From Entomortierella parvispora (lineage: Eukaryota; Mortierellomycota; Mortierellomycetes; Mortierellales; Mortierellaceae), in the NCBI GenBank assembly GCA_963573315.1, contig OY752141.1, positions 2,232,001 through 2,296,000 on the forward strand: a stretch of 64,000 nucleotides of DNA. Direction: 5' to 3'. The notes below the pieces were generated by a model. That model ran no database searches. It had not been told where the DNA came from and saw nothing but the letters and a program-made list of their open reading frames with translations. The position numbers and the translations under genes were made by a program. Below, piece by piece: positions 23,886 to 35,577 of this stretch. Numbering within the stretch: the stretch's first letter is position 1; every line of letters starts with the position of its first letter.

Positions 23886-26800
23886 TCACATTAGCAAAAG
23901 TTGAGTTGGTCTGGATATTGCATTGAACAGCTCTTGATATTCCTTTTCTCCAATAGGGTTACGGCGTAAGTCCAAGGTGGTCAGAGTCAAATTGGTCTTG
24001 AGGGCCTCGGACAGTGCCTGAGCTCCTTCCTTTCCAATCGAGGTTGAGTTCAATCTCAAGGTGTTCAGAGTCGAATTGGTCATGAGCGCCCTGGACAGCG
24101 CCTGAGCTCCTATATCCTCAATCGGGTTGGCGCACAAGCTCAAAGCGGTCAGAGTGGAATTAATTTGAAGTACCGCAGACAGCGCTAGGGCTCCCATGTA
24201 TTCAATTGAGTTGTTGCGCAGGTTCAAGATAGTCAGAGTTGAATTGATTTCAAGTGCCTCAGACAGCGCTAGTACTCCCATGTAGGCAATCGAGTTGTTG
24301 CGCAAATTCAAAGAAGTTAGAGTCGAATTGATTTTAAGCGCCCCTGACAGCGCCAATGTTCCTACATAGGCAATCGAGTTGTCGCGCAAGTTCAAGGAAG
24401 TCAAAGTCGAATTGATTTTAAGTGCCTCAGACAGCGCATGTGCTCCGTCCTCTCCAATTATGTTATGGCGCAAGTCTAGGGTGACCAGAGCATGATTGGT
24501 TTTGAGTGCTGATGACAGTACCACAGCTCCATTATCTCCAATTCGGTTATACCGCAAGCTCAAAGTAGTCAGAGTCGAATTGACCACGAGAGCCTCAGAC
24601 AGTGCTTGCACTCCATTTTCTCCAATCGGGCAGTGGCGCAAGTTCAAAATGGTCAGGGTCGAGTTTGTCTTGAGTGCTGCTGACAGTGCTTGAGCTCCTT
24701 TCCCTCCAATGCTGGTTAAGTCCAAGGTGGCAAGTGTCGAATTGGTCTTAAGTACCTCGGATAGTACCTGGGCTTCTTTCTCTGCAATCAGGCTTGACTT
24801 CACTCTCAAGGTGGTTAGAGTCGAGTTGATCTTGAGCGCCTCGAACAGCTCAGCTGCATTCTTTCCAAGGGGCATCGCGCGAATATCCAAGTCCAAAGCG
24901 GTCAGAGTTGAATTGGTCATAAGCGCCTGGGACAGCGCCGACATTCCTTTTGTTCCATTCATGCTGAAGTTCAAGTTTAGGGTAGTTAGCGTCGAATTTA
25001 TCTTCAGTGCCTCAGAGAGAGCATGTACTTCTCCATCTCCAATCCTGCTATCGCTCAAATCCAAGGTAGTCAAAGTTGAGTTGGCTTTGAGCGCCTCAGA
25101 TAACGCTTGAGCTCCACTCTCTTCGAATAAGCTGTGGCGCAAATCCAAGGTGGTCAGAGTAGAGTTGGTCTTAAGTGCCTCGGACAGGGCCTGTATTTCT
25201 TTCTCTCCAATCTTGATGCCGCTCAAGTCCAAGATGGTCAAGGTTGAGCTGGATTTGAGCGCCTCGGTCAGTGCCTGATCCCCCTTATCTCCAGTAGATT
25301 CGGACAGGTAGAGAGTGATCCGAGGAGAGGATGTGTTATGTATCTCAGCAAGCGTCCTGATATCCGCCAATCCAAGTGACCCAATAACTATTTCAAAAGT
25401 CAGCCGATGAAGGTGGGGCGGTCTTTTCGGCGTGAAATTGGAAAGCCTGAGGAGATTATTCGGAAGGACAAGATGAATCGATTTCAAATTGACAGGTTGC
25501 AGTAGTCGATGGAGTGCTGTGTAGCCATCGGATATCGATAAGAACAGACCCCCAAAGCCTGTGTAGCCGCTGCCAAAGCCTAGGTAGCTGGGCTGAAACC
25601 TCCGAAGATCGGCATGAAGAATCGAAACTAAGGATCTCTTCACTGCCTGATGTAAGGCGTCGATATCTTTTTTTGTGCAATCCCACCTCAAATCCAAGAC
25701 GAGCTCAAGGACACCCCTTGCTTTGCAGAGAGCACCATAAAACTCATCGGCAGCAAAGCTAGATTGTAGAGCAATTTCGACCTTTCCTAACTGCTCATCA
25801 AATATTCCCCCTGCAAGGTTGACAACATCCCGCAGCTTTTGTGTGTGTGCCTCCTGGTAGCCAGTACGATAATGATCGCGACAGACCCATTTGACATGGC
25901 CATCCGGGGTAGTCATGCGATAAAGGTTCCCGAGAAGATTATCATTACTCGATATCTTCAAGAATGATCCTAGTTGGCGCAGCTCAACACCCTCTAGACC
26001 TTCGATTTTGCTCAAGTAGTCTGCCAGACTCGGTTGTATCAATGGCATATGTTCATATTCCTGGTTATTCCCCATCTGCCAGTCGATACAGTTGAGCGAA
26101 TAATCGATCTTGGCAGTAATAGTCGCGAAGGTCTGTCGACCTGAATCCGCCAATTGGTCCACCATGAGACTGTTTAAAGATGGCACAACACGACCATCTA
26201 TATTTGTGCCAGACTTGATCAACTCGAGCATCAGTAAGAGAAATGGGCCGTACTTCTTGAAGATCTCGGTTGGTTCGCGGACGACATAACCTTCATGCTT
26301 CGCCAAGTGAAGATGATGAGGGATGTTGCTTCCAGCTGCCTGAGTATGTTCACCGCACTCACAAATGAAATGCAGGCAAAATTTCGTCCGGAACCAATTG
26401 GCAGGGTCGTATTTCGTTGGCTCCTCTGGCAAGACGATGAACAGTCGAGGGATCGGATACTCTGCCAGCTCTATCTGCTGTGTCAGGATGGCCTCGGTCT
26501 TGCTTTGGATGAGCATCAATCGATTTTTCATCTCTTCCTGCAGTCGTAAAACCTCGAGAGCAATCCGCTGAGTCATCGCACCTTGGAGGTGAAGAGCATC
26601 CAGTTTGCGATTCACGGTGGTTTCAAATCCATGATGAATTGTGGATGTAGGGGCCAATTTTGCAAGGGTCAACATCATGATTTGTTCTTGACTAAGGGGA
26701 GTTCCTGCTTGCCGAGCCTGAGAAACTGCCGTAGTCACAGAGTGGAACACGCTCTGGATATGGGTGGTATTTTCAATGATCAAAGTTGGTTCTTTTGAAT

Positions 26801-27243
26801 CGGTGGAGGATCCAAAGAATGGTTCTGAGGTAACTGCAAGTTCGATGGATTCTGAAAGAGGATTTACTGGGAGGATGGTGCCGTTGTTTGGTGTGTTCGT
26901 CATGCTCGTGGCGGACAAAACAATATCTAGGATAATGCCAGGGTGATGCTCGATGCGGAGAGGTTCATATCTGAAAAAAAAGGTGAACATTCAAGTTCAG
27001 TGTTCGTTACTCCTTTGTTCTTCACGAGTACCTGCTTCTGCAACGAGTTCTTTTTCGTTACCTGGTCAAGTTTTCATCCCTCATGAAACTGATAGCTTCT
27101 TCGCCTCGCTTGACCAAATGTGCATTTGGGAAAACACTCACGATATCCTCCCAGAAAATGAAATTGGTCCCGCCGACGTGATGAACAATGATGTTTTCAC
27201 TGTCAGTTGTACCTGCAACGCGGAAGGCCTGAGTGTGCGCCAT
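23886..27243 (-). CDS. Leucine-rich repeat protein, NOD3/RNI-like
   Basis: Predicted 1088-aa protein in two exons, 27243-27062 and 26970-23886. The small first exon (starting MAHTQAFRVAG) joins in phase at NLTR|YEPL. Residues 1 to about 90 form an unrecognised N-terminal domain. A large middle region (about 100-600) shows no motif I know. The C-terminal about 460 residues hold about 16 leucine-rich repeats of 28 residues with the pattern ALSEALKTNSTLTTLDLRxN. That is the ribonuclease-inhibitor/NLRC3 type, and it is visible in the DNA as an 84-bp periodicity from about 25250 to 23900. No signal peptide or NACHT/NB-ARC P-loop is evident. Such proteins are expanded in some fungi, and a sensing or scaffold role is only a guess. 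Nearly every repeat has Asn-Ser-Thr. Confidence 0.82.
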
Positions 27244-27640
27244 GGCTCTTGAAACCGGCTGTATCGAGGGATTGATCTTTGTGAGGATGGATGTGAAGAA
27301 GAATAGCAAAATATTTGGGAACGGTGAGAAATAAGAACTAACTACGGGACGAATGAACGGGTCATGCAAAAAAAATTCAGAGGAACTCGTGTTTGCTTTT
27401 CTTTGCTTTGCCTTTTTTTCTGAGGCCATTGCGCTCTGAACCAGCCTCAAGTTTGCTTCGCCACAGCCAGCCCAGACGACTGCTACCAACAGCTTGACTT
27501 CATTTTCGATTTAATGTCACATTTGATCTATTCTCTAGTGGACGTACGATCGATCAATGCCACATGCGTTGTGCCAAGGAGAGAGGGAAGAGGGAGAAGG
27601 GGGGGGGATAATCTTTCTTCTTGACCAAAATAATTTGTTT
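27244..27640. other. Intergenic region between LRR gene and ankyrin-DIL gene
   Basis: About 400 bp holding the upstream region of the LRR gene and the 3' flank of the ankyrin-DIL gene. A G tract lies at about 27600-27607. No gene is supported here. Confidence 0.5.
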
Positions 27641-30600
27641 TTAGGATGAGTACGTGTCCAGCAGCGACATCATCTCCTCGGGGATCAACGGCACAAACAC
27701 GCGTTCGAGACCATGTTCCCGCTCCGCCATGTTCTCGGGGATCGCGAATGGTAGCCAGGCCTTACTATTCCGGGTCTCTGACAACAAGTTGGCTTCCTCT
27801 TCCTGTTCCCTCTGCCGTCTCTTGGCCCTTGCCTTCTCGGCCTCGGTCAACAAGGCTGGAGAAACAGAGCTCATGGTCGCCTCCGTGCTGGTCGACGTCC
27901 TTGCCGTCGCCACATCCGAAAGATCCGCCGATGATGGCTGTTGTGAAGATGAAGTCGTAGTGGTGCTCTGTAATGAAGACGTCGTCGACTGAATTGACAT
28001 CATCGTTAACGGTCTCTCCCGTTTCCGATCCATCATCTGTCGCCGGACCATCCTTTCCGTATCCGCCGCAATCTGGAGTACATACTGTGTTATCTCTTCC
28101 CCAAGTCGAGGTTCATTCACCTCAAAACGGTATGCGCTCACCACTCGCTTGACCTGTGTCGGGTTCAACAACTCCAGCTTCTTGAGTGTCTCGATCCAGG
28201 TGGGAAAGTCCTCCTGCAATGACAACACCTGGAGCAATTGCAAGAGCTGCACCAAGGGCGCAAACTGATCCGTCAGTTTCGGTGGCAGGTTGTTCAATCG
28301 GATCCAGTCCTCAAGAATCGAGAGATTCAATCGCGTCTGCAGGGCCTTGGACCGGGACAACATCTTTTTGTTGAGCATCATCCGGTTGAAGACCTCGCAC
28401 GAGACATAGTGGAGCAGCTGTGCAATCACATAGTGCACAATATCTGGGTGGATATCGTACGTCTGCATCACAAACAAGAGCGACGACAACATGGTTGTGA
28501 TCGTCCTAGGAGAGATCTTTCGCTGACGCGGGGATGATGGTCGGTTCGCAGCCAAGGGCACGGTCTGTTGAGACGAGGTCCTGGTCAAGGGTCGGGGGGA
28601 AGGAGAAGAATTTGAGCCACCGTTAAACGTGGGTGTCGATCCAAGGTTAGGGGACAAGGGTGAGCTGGCTCTCTTGGTGTTGTTTCCTGTGGCGCTGCTC
28701 ACTGTGCTGTTCTTGGATGACGCCTTGCTCATACTGCCTCTCCAGAGGAAAGCCCAATCCGACTGGAACTTGACTTCATCCAATCCTTGGATCGTGTCAT
28801 GGTCCAACATGGCGGGCTCTAGAATCTTTTCAATTCGACGTTCTGCATCCATGACCAGCATTTGCAGCATATCTTGGATCAAGGCCTCGATCTTGACCTG
28901 GTGGAATCCAGACGCTAGTCCAAGACCTGGGTCCTTGCGCAAAAAGTGAAGCAGAACACTAGTATTGGAGATCCAGTAGGCTGTCAAGGTCATATCCTCG
29001 GGCTTGTTCTATAATGCATCCCAAAATAAATATCCGGGTAGACTGTCAGACGATTTTCTCCAGGTCCTGCAAAAAAATATACTTCAGTGAAGGACGGGCG
29101 TGATAGACGACAAAGAATGACATACATGAGTGACATTGGCAATGGCAGCTGAGGTCGCCTCCAGCAACTCATCCAAGAGTTCTGGTGAGCTGAAATAGTG
29201 AGCGAATCTAGCAGCCAAAAAGAGGACATAGGCTGGAATAGGCTTGTGTTGCCTTGACCGTGTTGGCTCCATGTTGGTGATGGTCGACTCAATGATGTGC
29301 CCAATGTCCTTGCTCGAAAACACAAACATCTGATCCGGCAAACATCGCTCCCAGTCAAACTCGCCTTCGTCATCCAGTTGTGGCTATGTAATGACGAAAA
29401 TGTATGCAAAACAAAAAAATAGAACAAAAAATAGGTCAAGGATGTAATGGAAAAGAATTAGTAAAGGGTGGCTTTAGAGAAGTACAAAGAGCCGCATGGT
29501 CAGCCCTCACGTCTTTCCCCTTTTTTATGCCGATCAAAAATAGGAAAAAAAGGCCAAAAAGGCAAGTCTTCCAGTGCATACGAAAACTTCCAAGACAGCC
29601 CCCTTCCTCAACAAACAAGAAACAGACGCGCGCCTAAAACCTGTCAATGTTGCACAGTGTCATTCGCCCAATTTTTGTCGGTCGGGATGGAAAACAAGAG
29701 AAAAAAAACAATGCACGTCCCTTCCGTGCGTCCCCATCGACTGAAAGAGGGAGAGAGAATATCACGCACCTGATCTGCCAAGGAAAGATCGGCCATGTCG
29801 ACATCAAAGGCATTAGCACTGTCCATGGCCATTCGATAACGGCGCTCATTCTCGGCCATCATCTCCTCAAAGCCTTCGATGCCAGCTTGGTAAAAGAGGT
29901 CGTCGCCTATAGACGAAGCATTGGTTCGGACAAGAGATCCATTGCTCGAGATACTGTCCCTGCGACCTGGTTCCTGAAAGATTTGAACAATCTTTGTATT
30001 ATCGTTGGGGTCATGACGAAGAAAATCAACGATCGTATGACCCTTGGCGGTCTGAGCTGAAGTCGAAGCCCCATGTTCAAGGAGCAGGCGGACCATATTG
30101 TCATGCTTGTTGTTGGTCGCCCAAACCAACGCTGTCCAGCCGACTAGTAAAAATAAATAAAAATAAATAGGGTCAACTTGCAGCTCCCAAAGGGCTCATT
30201 CAATCAAAGAGCTGCTGCAATGAGGTATGCGCGTGGAGGCGGAGAGTGGTTGTAAGGGCTGCTTACATTTGTCGCGGGCATCGACTGCTGCACCTGCTTC
30301 CAAGAGCATGAACGCAATCTCAACGTGGCCAAAGCAGGCAGCGTAGATTAATGGGCTGGTGCCGTCCTCATCCTGAGCCTCAATGTCGATCCAGTCCCGG
30401 AAGTTGTCCAGCATGTCTGCTATCCGGTTCATATCGCCATTGGACGCCGCTCTGGAAAACATCTTTGACAGCTTGATCCTTTTATCCTTGTCGGGAATGG
30501 ACCGCTCCATGATTCCCCTGGGGTCCTCCAGCTGTTCACGATCAAACTCGAGCTGCAAGGGAGAGCTGGCGGCGGTGGTGGTGATTTGGATGGCCTGACC

Positions 30601-31341
30601 GTTGGTCAGCATTTCAAACTCGCGGTCCAGGCGCTCGAGCGCATCGGGACCTGCGCCTCCCGCAGATGCGGACAAGGGCCGCGCAGTAGTCGGGGAGGTC
30701 AACCCTGTTGTCTTTAGGGCCAAGCCTGCGACCTTGTCCCGCTCCTCCTCGGCAGCAAGTTCATCCTCGTCCAATTCATCGCCTGGCCGACGGCTGAAGC
30801 GGAGCGTGCTGGCCAAGTCTTCTTGGTCATATGGGTTTGAGCCCCAGGGGTCCAGTTGCTCACCACGGCTGATGGGCAAGTATGCAGAGTTACTGCTGTT
30901 GTCAGTGGAGACTAAGAGGGCGGGAGCGTCAGCGGGGCTCTCCTCTGTCGTGGTAGTGACGGTACTGGGCGTGGTCGCTGTTGCTGTCGTCGCCGGTGCC
31001 GCCTTTTCCTGGTGCAAGTGAGGCTCCGTGGCCTCTGTGGCCTCTGTGGCTACAGAGCAAAGCGAGTCCGATCCGGAATGACTGCGACGATGGTGGTCAG
31101 CAAGGCGGTCGTCGTCCTGGTCGTCGTCGTCGTCATCAAAGGCGGTTGTGGCGACAGAGTCGGCAGAGACATGGGAAAGGTGCTTTTGGGCTTTTGCGGA
31201 GGAGGGAAGGTGGTCCTCAGCGTCGGAGGAGACGGCGGTGTCTGCGTCCTTGTCCTTGACGGGGTCCTCGTTCAGGGCGTGCATGGTGGCAGGGAGAGCG
31301 GGAGTGAGGATGTGCGGTTCATGCACTGAGGCGGGGTCCAT
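27641..31341 (-). CDS. Ankyrin repeat and DIL (dilute) domain protein
   Basis: Protein of 1024 aa in four exons: 31341-30267, 30143-29770, 29383-29126 and 29008-27641. They make 1025 codons. The first about 270 residues are disordered, with acidic, Thr and Ala runs. Ankyrin repeats follow at about 315-400 (DEDGTSPLIYAACFGHVEIA, then GWTALVWATNNKHDNMVRLL across the first splice). The C-terminal half matches a DIL (dilute) domain as in class V myosin tails, with WISNTSVLLHFLRKD, LLSRSKALQTRLNLSILEDW-type helices and LPPKLTDQFAPLVQLLQLLQ. Fungi have non-motor ankyrin-DIL proteins of this architecture. A role in vesicle or organelle tethering is inferred from the DIL domain. A large Ser/Thr-rich loop interrupts the DIL domain near residue 640. 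Confidence 0.9.
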
Positions 31342-31504
31342 GAACAGCGGAGGGTATGAGGGTATGAGGGTGTGTCGGGGTGGGATGGGATGGAAGGAAG
31401 GGGAGGAATGAGGGCAGGAATACGAATATGAGAATGCGAGGAAGGGGATGGAGGGATGGAGGGATGGGTGAAGAAGGCAAAGAGCGGTGTGAAATATGAG
31501 ATGT

Positions 31505-31533
31505 GAATGAATGAATGAATGAATGAATGAATG
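31505..31533. repeat. Tetranucleotide microsatellite (GAAT)7
   Basis: Seven tandem GAAT units lie just upstream of the ankyrin-DIL gene start. It is a simple sequence repeat likely to vary in length between strains. Confidence 0.9.
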
Positions 31534-33140
31534 TGAATGCGTTCTTCAGAGGGGACAAGGGCAAAGGATTAAAAAAATAAAAAAAAGGATGATGGACACG
31601 GCAAAGCAAAGAAGCGAAGGAAGAAAGAAAGAGAGAGAGAGAGAGAGAAGAGGAGAGAAGAGAAGAAGAAGAGGAAGAAGAAAAAAAGAGAGAGCACGCC
31701 CCATGACCTTTGACAAGGACATGTCATACATGCACCATCCCATGGGTCAGTCTGCCAGACATTCCTTCCTTTTGCTTGCTTGCTTGTTGCGACAGAGAGA
31801 CACAGAGACACAGACACACAGAGAGGGCTCTTGTTGCGTATGTGTGCGTGGGGATGGTGTTGTTGTTGCTGCTGTTGTTATTGTTCTTCACTCACCATGC
31901 ACTCACCATCCACGCATCCACTCACTCACTCACGGTGCTCTGTCAATATCTCAATAATTGAGCGCGATAGGCGCAATATTCTTTCATCTGCTAGTGGTCT
32001 CCACTCATTCTTCACCCGCTCACTCTCACTCCTCCTCCTCCTCCTTCTTCCCTCTCTTCCCTCCTCTCCTTCACTCCCCTTCATCCTCTTCCGAGTGGCA
32101 AGTGGGCAGAGGACGAAAAGGGGATTGTTCACAATGCAGCCCATGGCTGAAGTACAGATAGGGGAGGGAAAACGACAAAGACCCGGTCAGCCAGCCCGCA
32201 AGACAAGCAGACAATCCCAGCCAGTCAGCCAGCTTAGGCAGGGGCTGGCTTGGGACAACCTCAAGGGCTGTGGCTGTGGGCCGACTGGAATACTGACCGA
32301 CTGGCCGACTGGCCGACTGATAGAAGACACACCGACCTTGTATCGTCTCTCTTGTCTCTTTCTTCCTCTGCTGCTTCGCCCGGCTTTCACCTGTCATCAT
32401 TGACTCATGCGCTTGGGTCCTTGGCTTTTATCTTACTTTATCTGCGCATAGGTGCATGAACATCCCCTGGCTTGTGCCCCGCCAGAACGCGTATCAATTC
32501 CACTGCACTACTGTACAGTACCGCACCGCACGGTTTCCTAACCGACCACATTGACCAAATTGCTTGAAGCAATTGAACCACGGACGGTGGCCACAAGAAG
32601 GGAAACCCAAAGACGGGGACGGATGGCAGGAATAATAATAAAAAAGCCAGCCGCCCAGTCTATCCAATTTCACAGTGTCCGTTGGGGGAGACAAAGATGA
32701 TCTTGCTGAGCATGCCTCCGTGAGATGGAGGCAGAGAGAGGCACAGACACAGACAGAGACGGAGCACAAAAGGGCGAATGGATGGGTGGCCACGGGCGGA
32801 TGTGCACAGAACCGGTAGAGGAGCAGGGGGGTGACCGTCTCGGGCAAGTGGATGCGGCAGTTACCAGACACATGGGCGGTTGCCCCTCTTCTTTGACACA
32901 GACAGAGCTGGGAGTAGTAACGACAAAGGAAGAGGGGTATCAGAATAGGAGAATGAACAGGATTACAAGAGGAGAACGAGACAGGCAGGCAAAAGAACCC
33001 AACAAGCCGATCGGAGGATGTCCTCCCGCCAGACAGACTAACGATACATGCTCGGAGGGACACCATGTCCTCAGGGATCAGATCAGTGCACACTCTTTGT
33101 TTGATCTGCACACTCTCTTCTTTCTCTCTCCTCCAGCAGT

Positions 33141-33170
33141 CCACTCCACTCCACTCCACTCCACTCCACT
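33141..33170. repeat. Pentanucleotide microsatellite (CCACT)6
   Basis: Six perfect CCACT units lie about 300 bp upstream of the Nudix gene start, followed closely by A-rich tracts. Confidence 0.9.
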
Positions 33171-33476
33171 CTCCTCGTGCAAAAAAAAGAAAAAAAAAAA
33201 AAAGGCACACGTGATCCGTACCTGAATGAATTCTTTTTCCCCTCCCACGCTGTGCAACTTTTTGCCCGCCAAAATTCCTGCAGCAATCCCACAGACACTT
33301 TACAACGACCAAAATGTCGTCTGTCAAACGAATGTGATTCCCCATTCCCATTCATTGCCTTCATCCATTTGCTTTCCCTCACTCTCCTTGTCCTCCTTTA
33401 GTTCGACCCACTCTTGCCTCTCTCTTCTCATTCCTCCTTCCCTATCTCTCCCTCTTCCCACTCGACTCATTTGCTC

Positions 33477-35317
33477 ATGACCCGAGAAATACAGGCCTTG
33501 GCCTCCATCATCGACTCACTGGGTCCTCCCCGCAAGGTCGCCTCCCACCCCCCAAAGTACCGCCGAGCCTCTGTGGCCATAATCATCCGAGTCCGACCCA
33601 ACCACCAACTCTATGCTCAGCACAACAGCACCTCCTCCCGTCGCAGTCGCTATACCCAACAACAATACACATCCTCTTCCTCCTTTTCCTCCTCCTCAAC
33701 ACAGTCAACAACAACCACAACTACAACCACAAAAGAAAACATTGTCGACGATCCAACTAGACTGCGTCCGATCCAAGCCATTGAACACCCAGAATCTATC
33801 GACGAATTCTTTGAGCAGGACTGGGTCCAGACCGGTACACCCGAGATTCTGTTTATTGAGCGAGCGACCAGAAAGACAGATCGGTGGTCAGGCCATGTGG
33901 CCCTGCCTGGAGGCAAGCAGGAACTCCATGAGGACGACCAAGAGACGGCGGCTCGTGAAACCTTGGAGGAAATCGGTCTGGATCTGTCCGACCCGAGCCA
34001 CTTTCGGTGCGTGGGACAGCTGGACGATCGTGAGCTGTGGACGTCCTTTGGAAGGGTCTTTTTGATGGTTCTCTCGCCTTTTGGTAAGTCGAGTGTGCAT
34101 GCATGCGGGTGCCCCTTTCTTCTGTGGACAGGGTTTCCTGTTCCTCCTGGCTTCTGTCCGCCGAGGGATGAATTATTTGCCACCGAGTCAGCGACAGGAA
34201 GGGGCCGGGTTGGATTTGGGTTGAACGGACGGACGGAGGGAGGGAGGAGGTGCATCTCCGTTGGGCGGAAGTCCTAGCACGCGCCAAAGAAGCCGATCGG
34301 CTGCGAGAAGAAACTTTTTTTTTTTTTTTTTTTTTTTACCTTCTTTTCCTTGTTCTTTGTGATCAGATCTGCATCCACATCTTGAGCTTCTTTCTTCTGG
34401 ATGATCATGGTATCCTTCCTCTAACATCCCTGCGCCTGATCTCTTCCTCTAGTCTACATCCAACTCTCGCCCTCTACTCCACAGTTGAAACCACAGCCAG
34501 ATGAAGTCGCGTCCGTCCACTGGCAGCCCCTGTCCCTGTTCCTCGACCGACTCGAGAGCCCACGCTGGACACCCATGGTCATCAACCTCTCCAGCAAACT
34601 GACTCCCCGGCTCTCCAGGACTTTTTTGCGGGGCCTCTTTGGAACAATGTCCCTGCATTCCGTCGAAATGCCCTACAAGCCCGAGTTTGTCTTGAGGACT
34701 CGACAGGAAGGCCGCAATTCCATCTCTGGATCCATCGGATCACTGTCTCCAACAGGCGCCTCCATCCCCGCAAAGACAGTAGTGGTGATCGATCATGATC
34801 CAGAATGGGACCCTGATCACCGTCCCTTGAAGCTCTGGGGCTTGACATTGCAGATGATGGCCGATCTATTGGAATTGAAGGATGGACCGATTCAACTGGA
34901 TATTCGTCAACGGGTCTGGGATTCAAAGCGGATGCGTCGTCGTTTGGATGCCGGATACTTGCCCGGGTTCTCACAGGCAGACATGCACTTTTGGGTCCGA
35001 GCCCTGCTCAAGTTTCATTCTTGGCAAGGAACTGAAAAGTAAGAAGAAAAAAGAATCATCTCGGATCTAACAGAGTCCCTTTTTTTTTTTACTAACATGC
35101 AATTGCTTTCATTTTTTTTTTTCTTTTTAGGAAAAGTCTTCAGTCAAACAGAGTCGGTTCATGGGAGAGTTATTATCGATTGGTGAAGCAGGCGTTTTTG
35201 TTTGTGATCCTGGGTCGTATTGCTGCCTTCGCGTTGCTGGTCAAGTTGTTGAAGGCCCCTCTACTCAGACTCTTGGCAGGAGGTCCTTCTGCCGTCATTG
35301 GTCCCTCCAAGGCATAG
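33477..35317 (+). CDS. Nudix hydrolase with C-terminal membrane anchor
   Basis: Protein of 459 aa in three exons: 33477-34083, 34453-35038 and 35131-35317. They make 460 codons. The start is the ATG at 33477; the open frame upstream has no ATG. The Nudix box GGKQELHEDDQETAARETLE, continuing EIGL, spans about residues 146-168 and fits Gx5Ex7REUxEExGU. The early part (KYRRASVAIIIRVR) looks like CoA pyrophosphatase-type Nudix enzymes. A Ser/Thr/Gln-rich insertion (about residues 50-85) interrupts the fold before the box. The last 60 residues contain a hydrophobic helix (AFLFVILGRIAAFALLVKLL), so the protein is probably tail-anchored. Substrate unknown; a nucleoside-diphosphate derivative such as CoA or a dinucleotide is typical. 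Confidence 0.85.
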
Positions 35318-35577
35318 ATGAAAAAACGGGAGGATAGAGAAATCACTCCACCCTTCACCTCTCACTCTCAACCCAAAGCAAAGTATAAAAAAAAGGCTGC
35401 CTCAGGAAAAGTATCGTTGTTACTTCAAAAACATGTTATTGTATACCATAAAAAACCCCTCCATAATAGTGATAATACCTTCAGAGTGGGAGAGTTTGGA
35501 TTATGTATTAAGGATAGTAGACTATATGGGTGGTATATATGTAGAACGAGATTTCTACGTGTTTTGGGACACTACAC

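Larger units (their letters stand above)
31342..33476. other. Divergent intergenic region, low complexity
   Basis: A 2.1-kb region between the ankyrin-DIL gene (minus) and the Nudix gene (plus). It is dominated by purine- or pyrimidine-rich low complexity: GA-rich near 31560-31700, CT-rich near 32000-32090, a GACTGGCC-type short repeat near 32290-32315, and CT-rich just before 33477. Open frames here are compositional artefacts. It presumably contains both promoters. Confidence 0.6.

Noticed and set aside
23886-26990. LRR gene starting inside the large exon
   Set aside because: An upstream exon at 27243-27062 with a good ATG and GT/AG sites joins in frame, and the 26990 start lies in the intron/acceptor tract.
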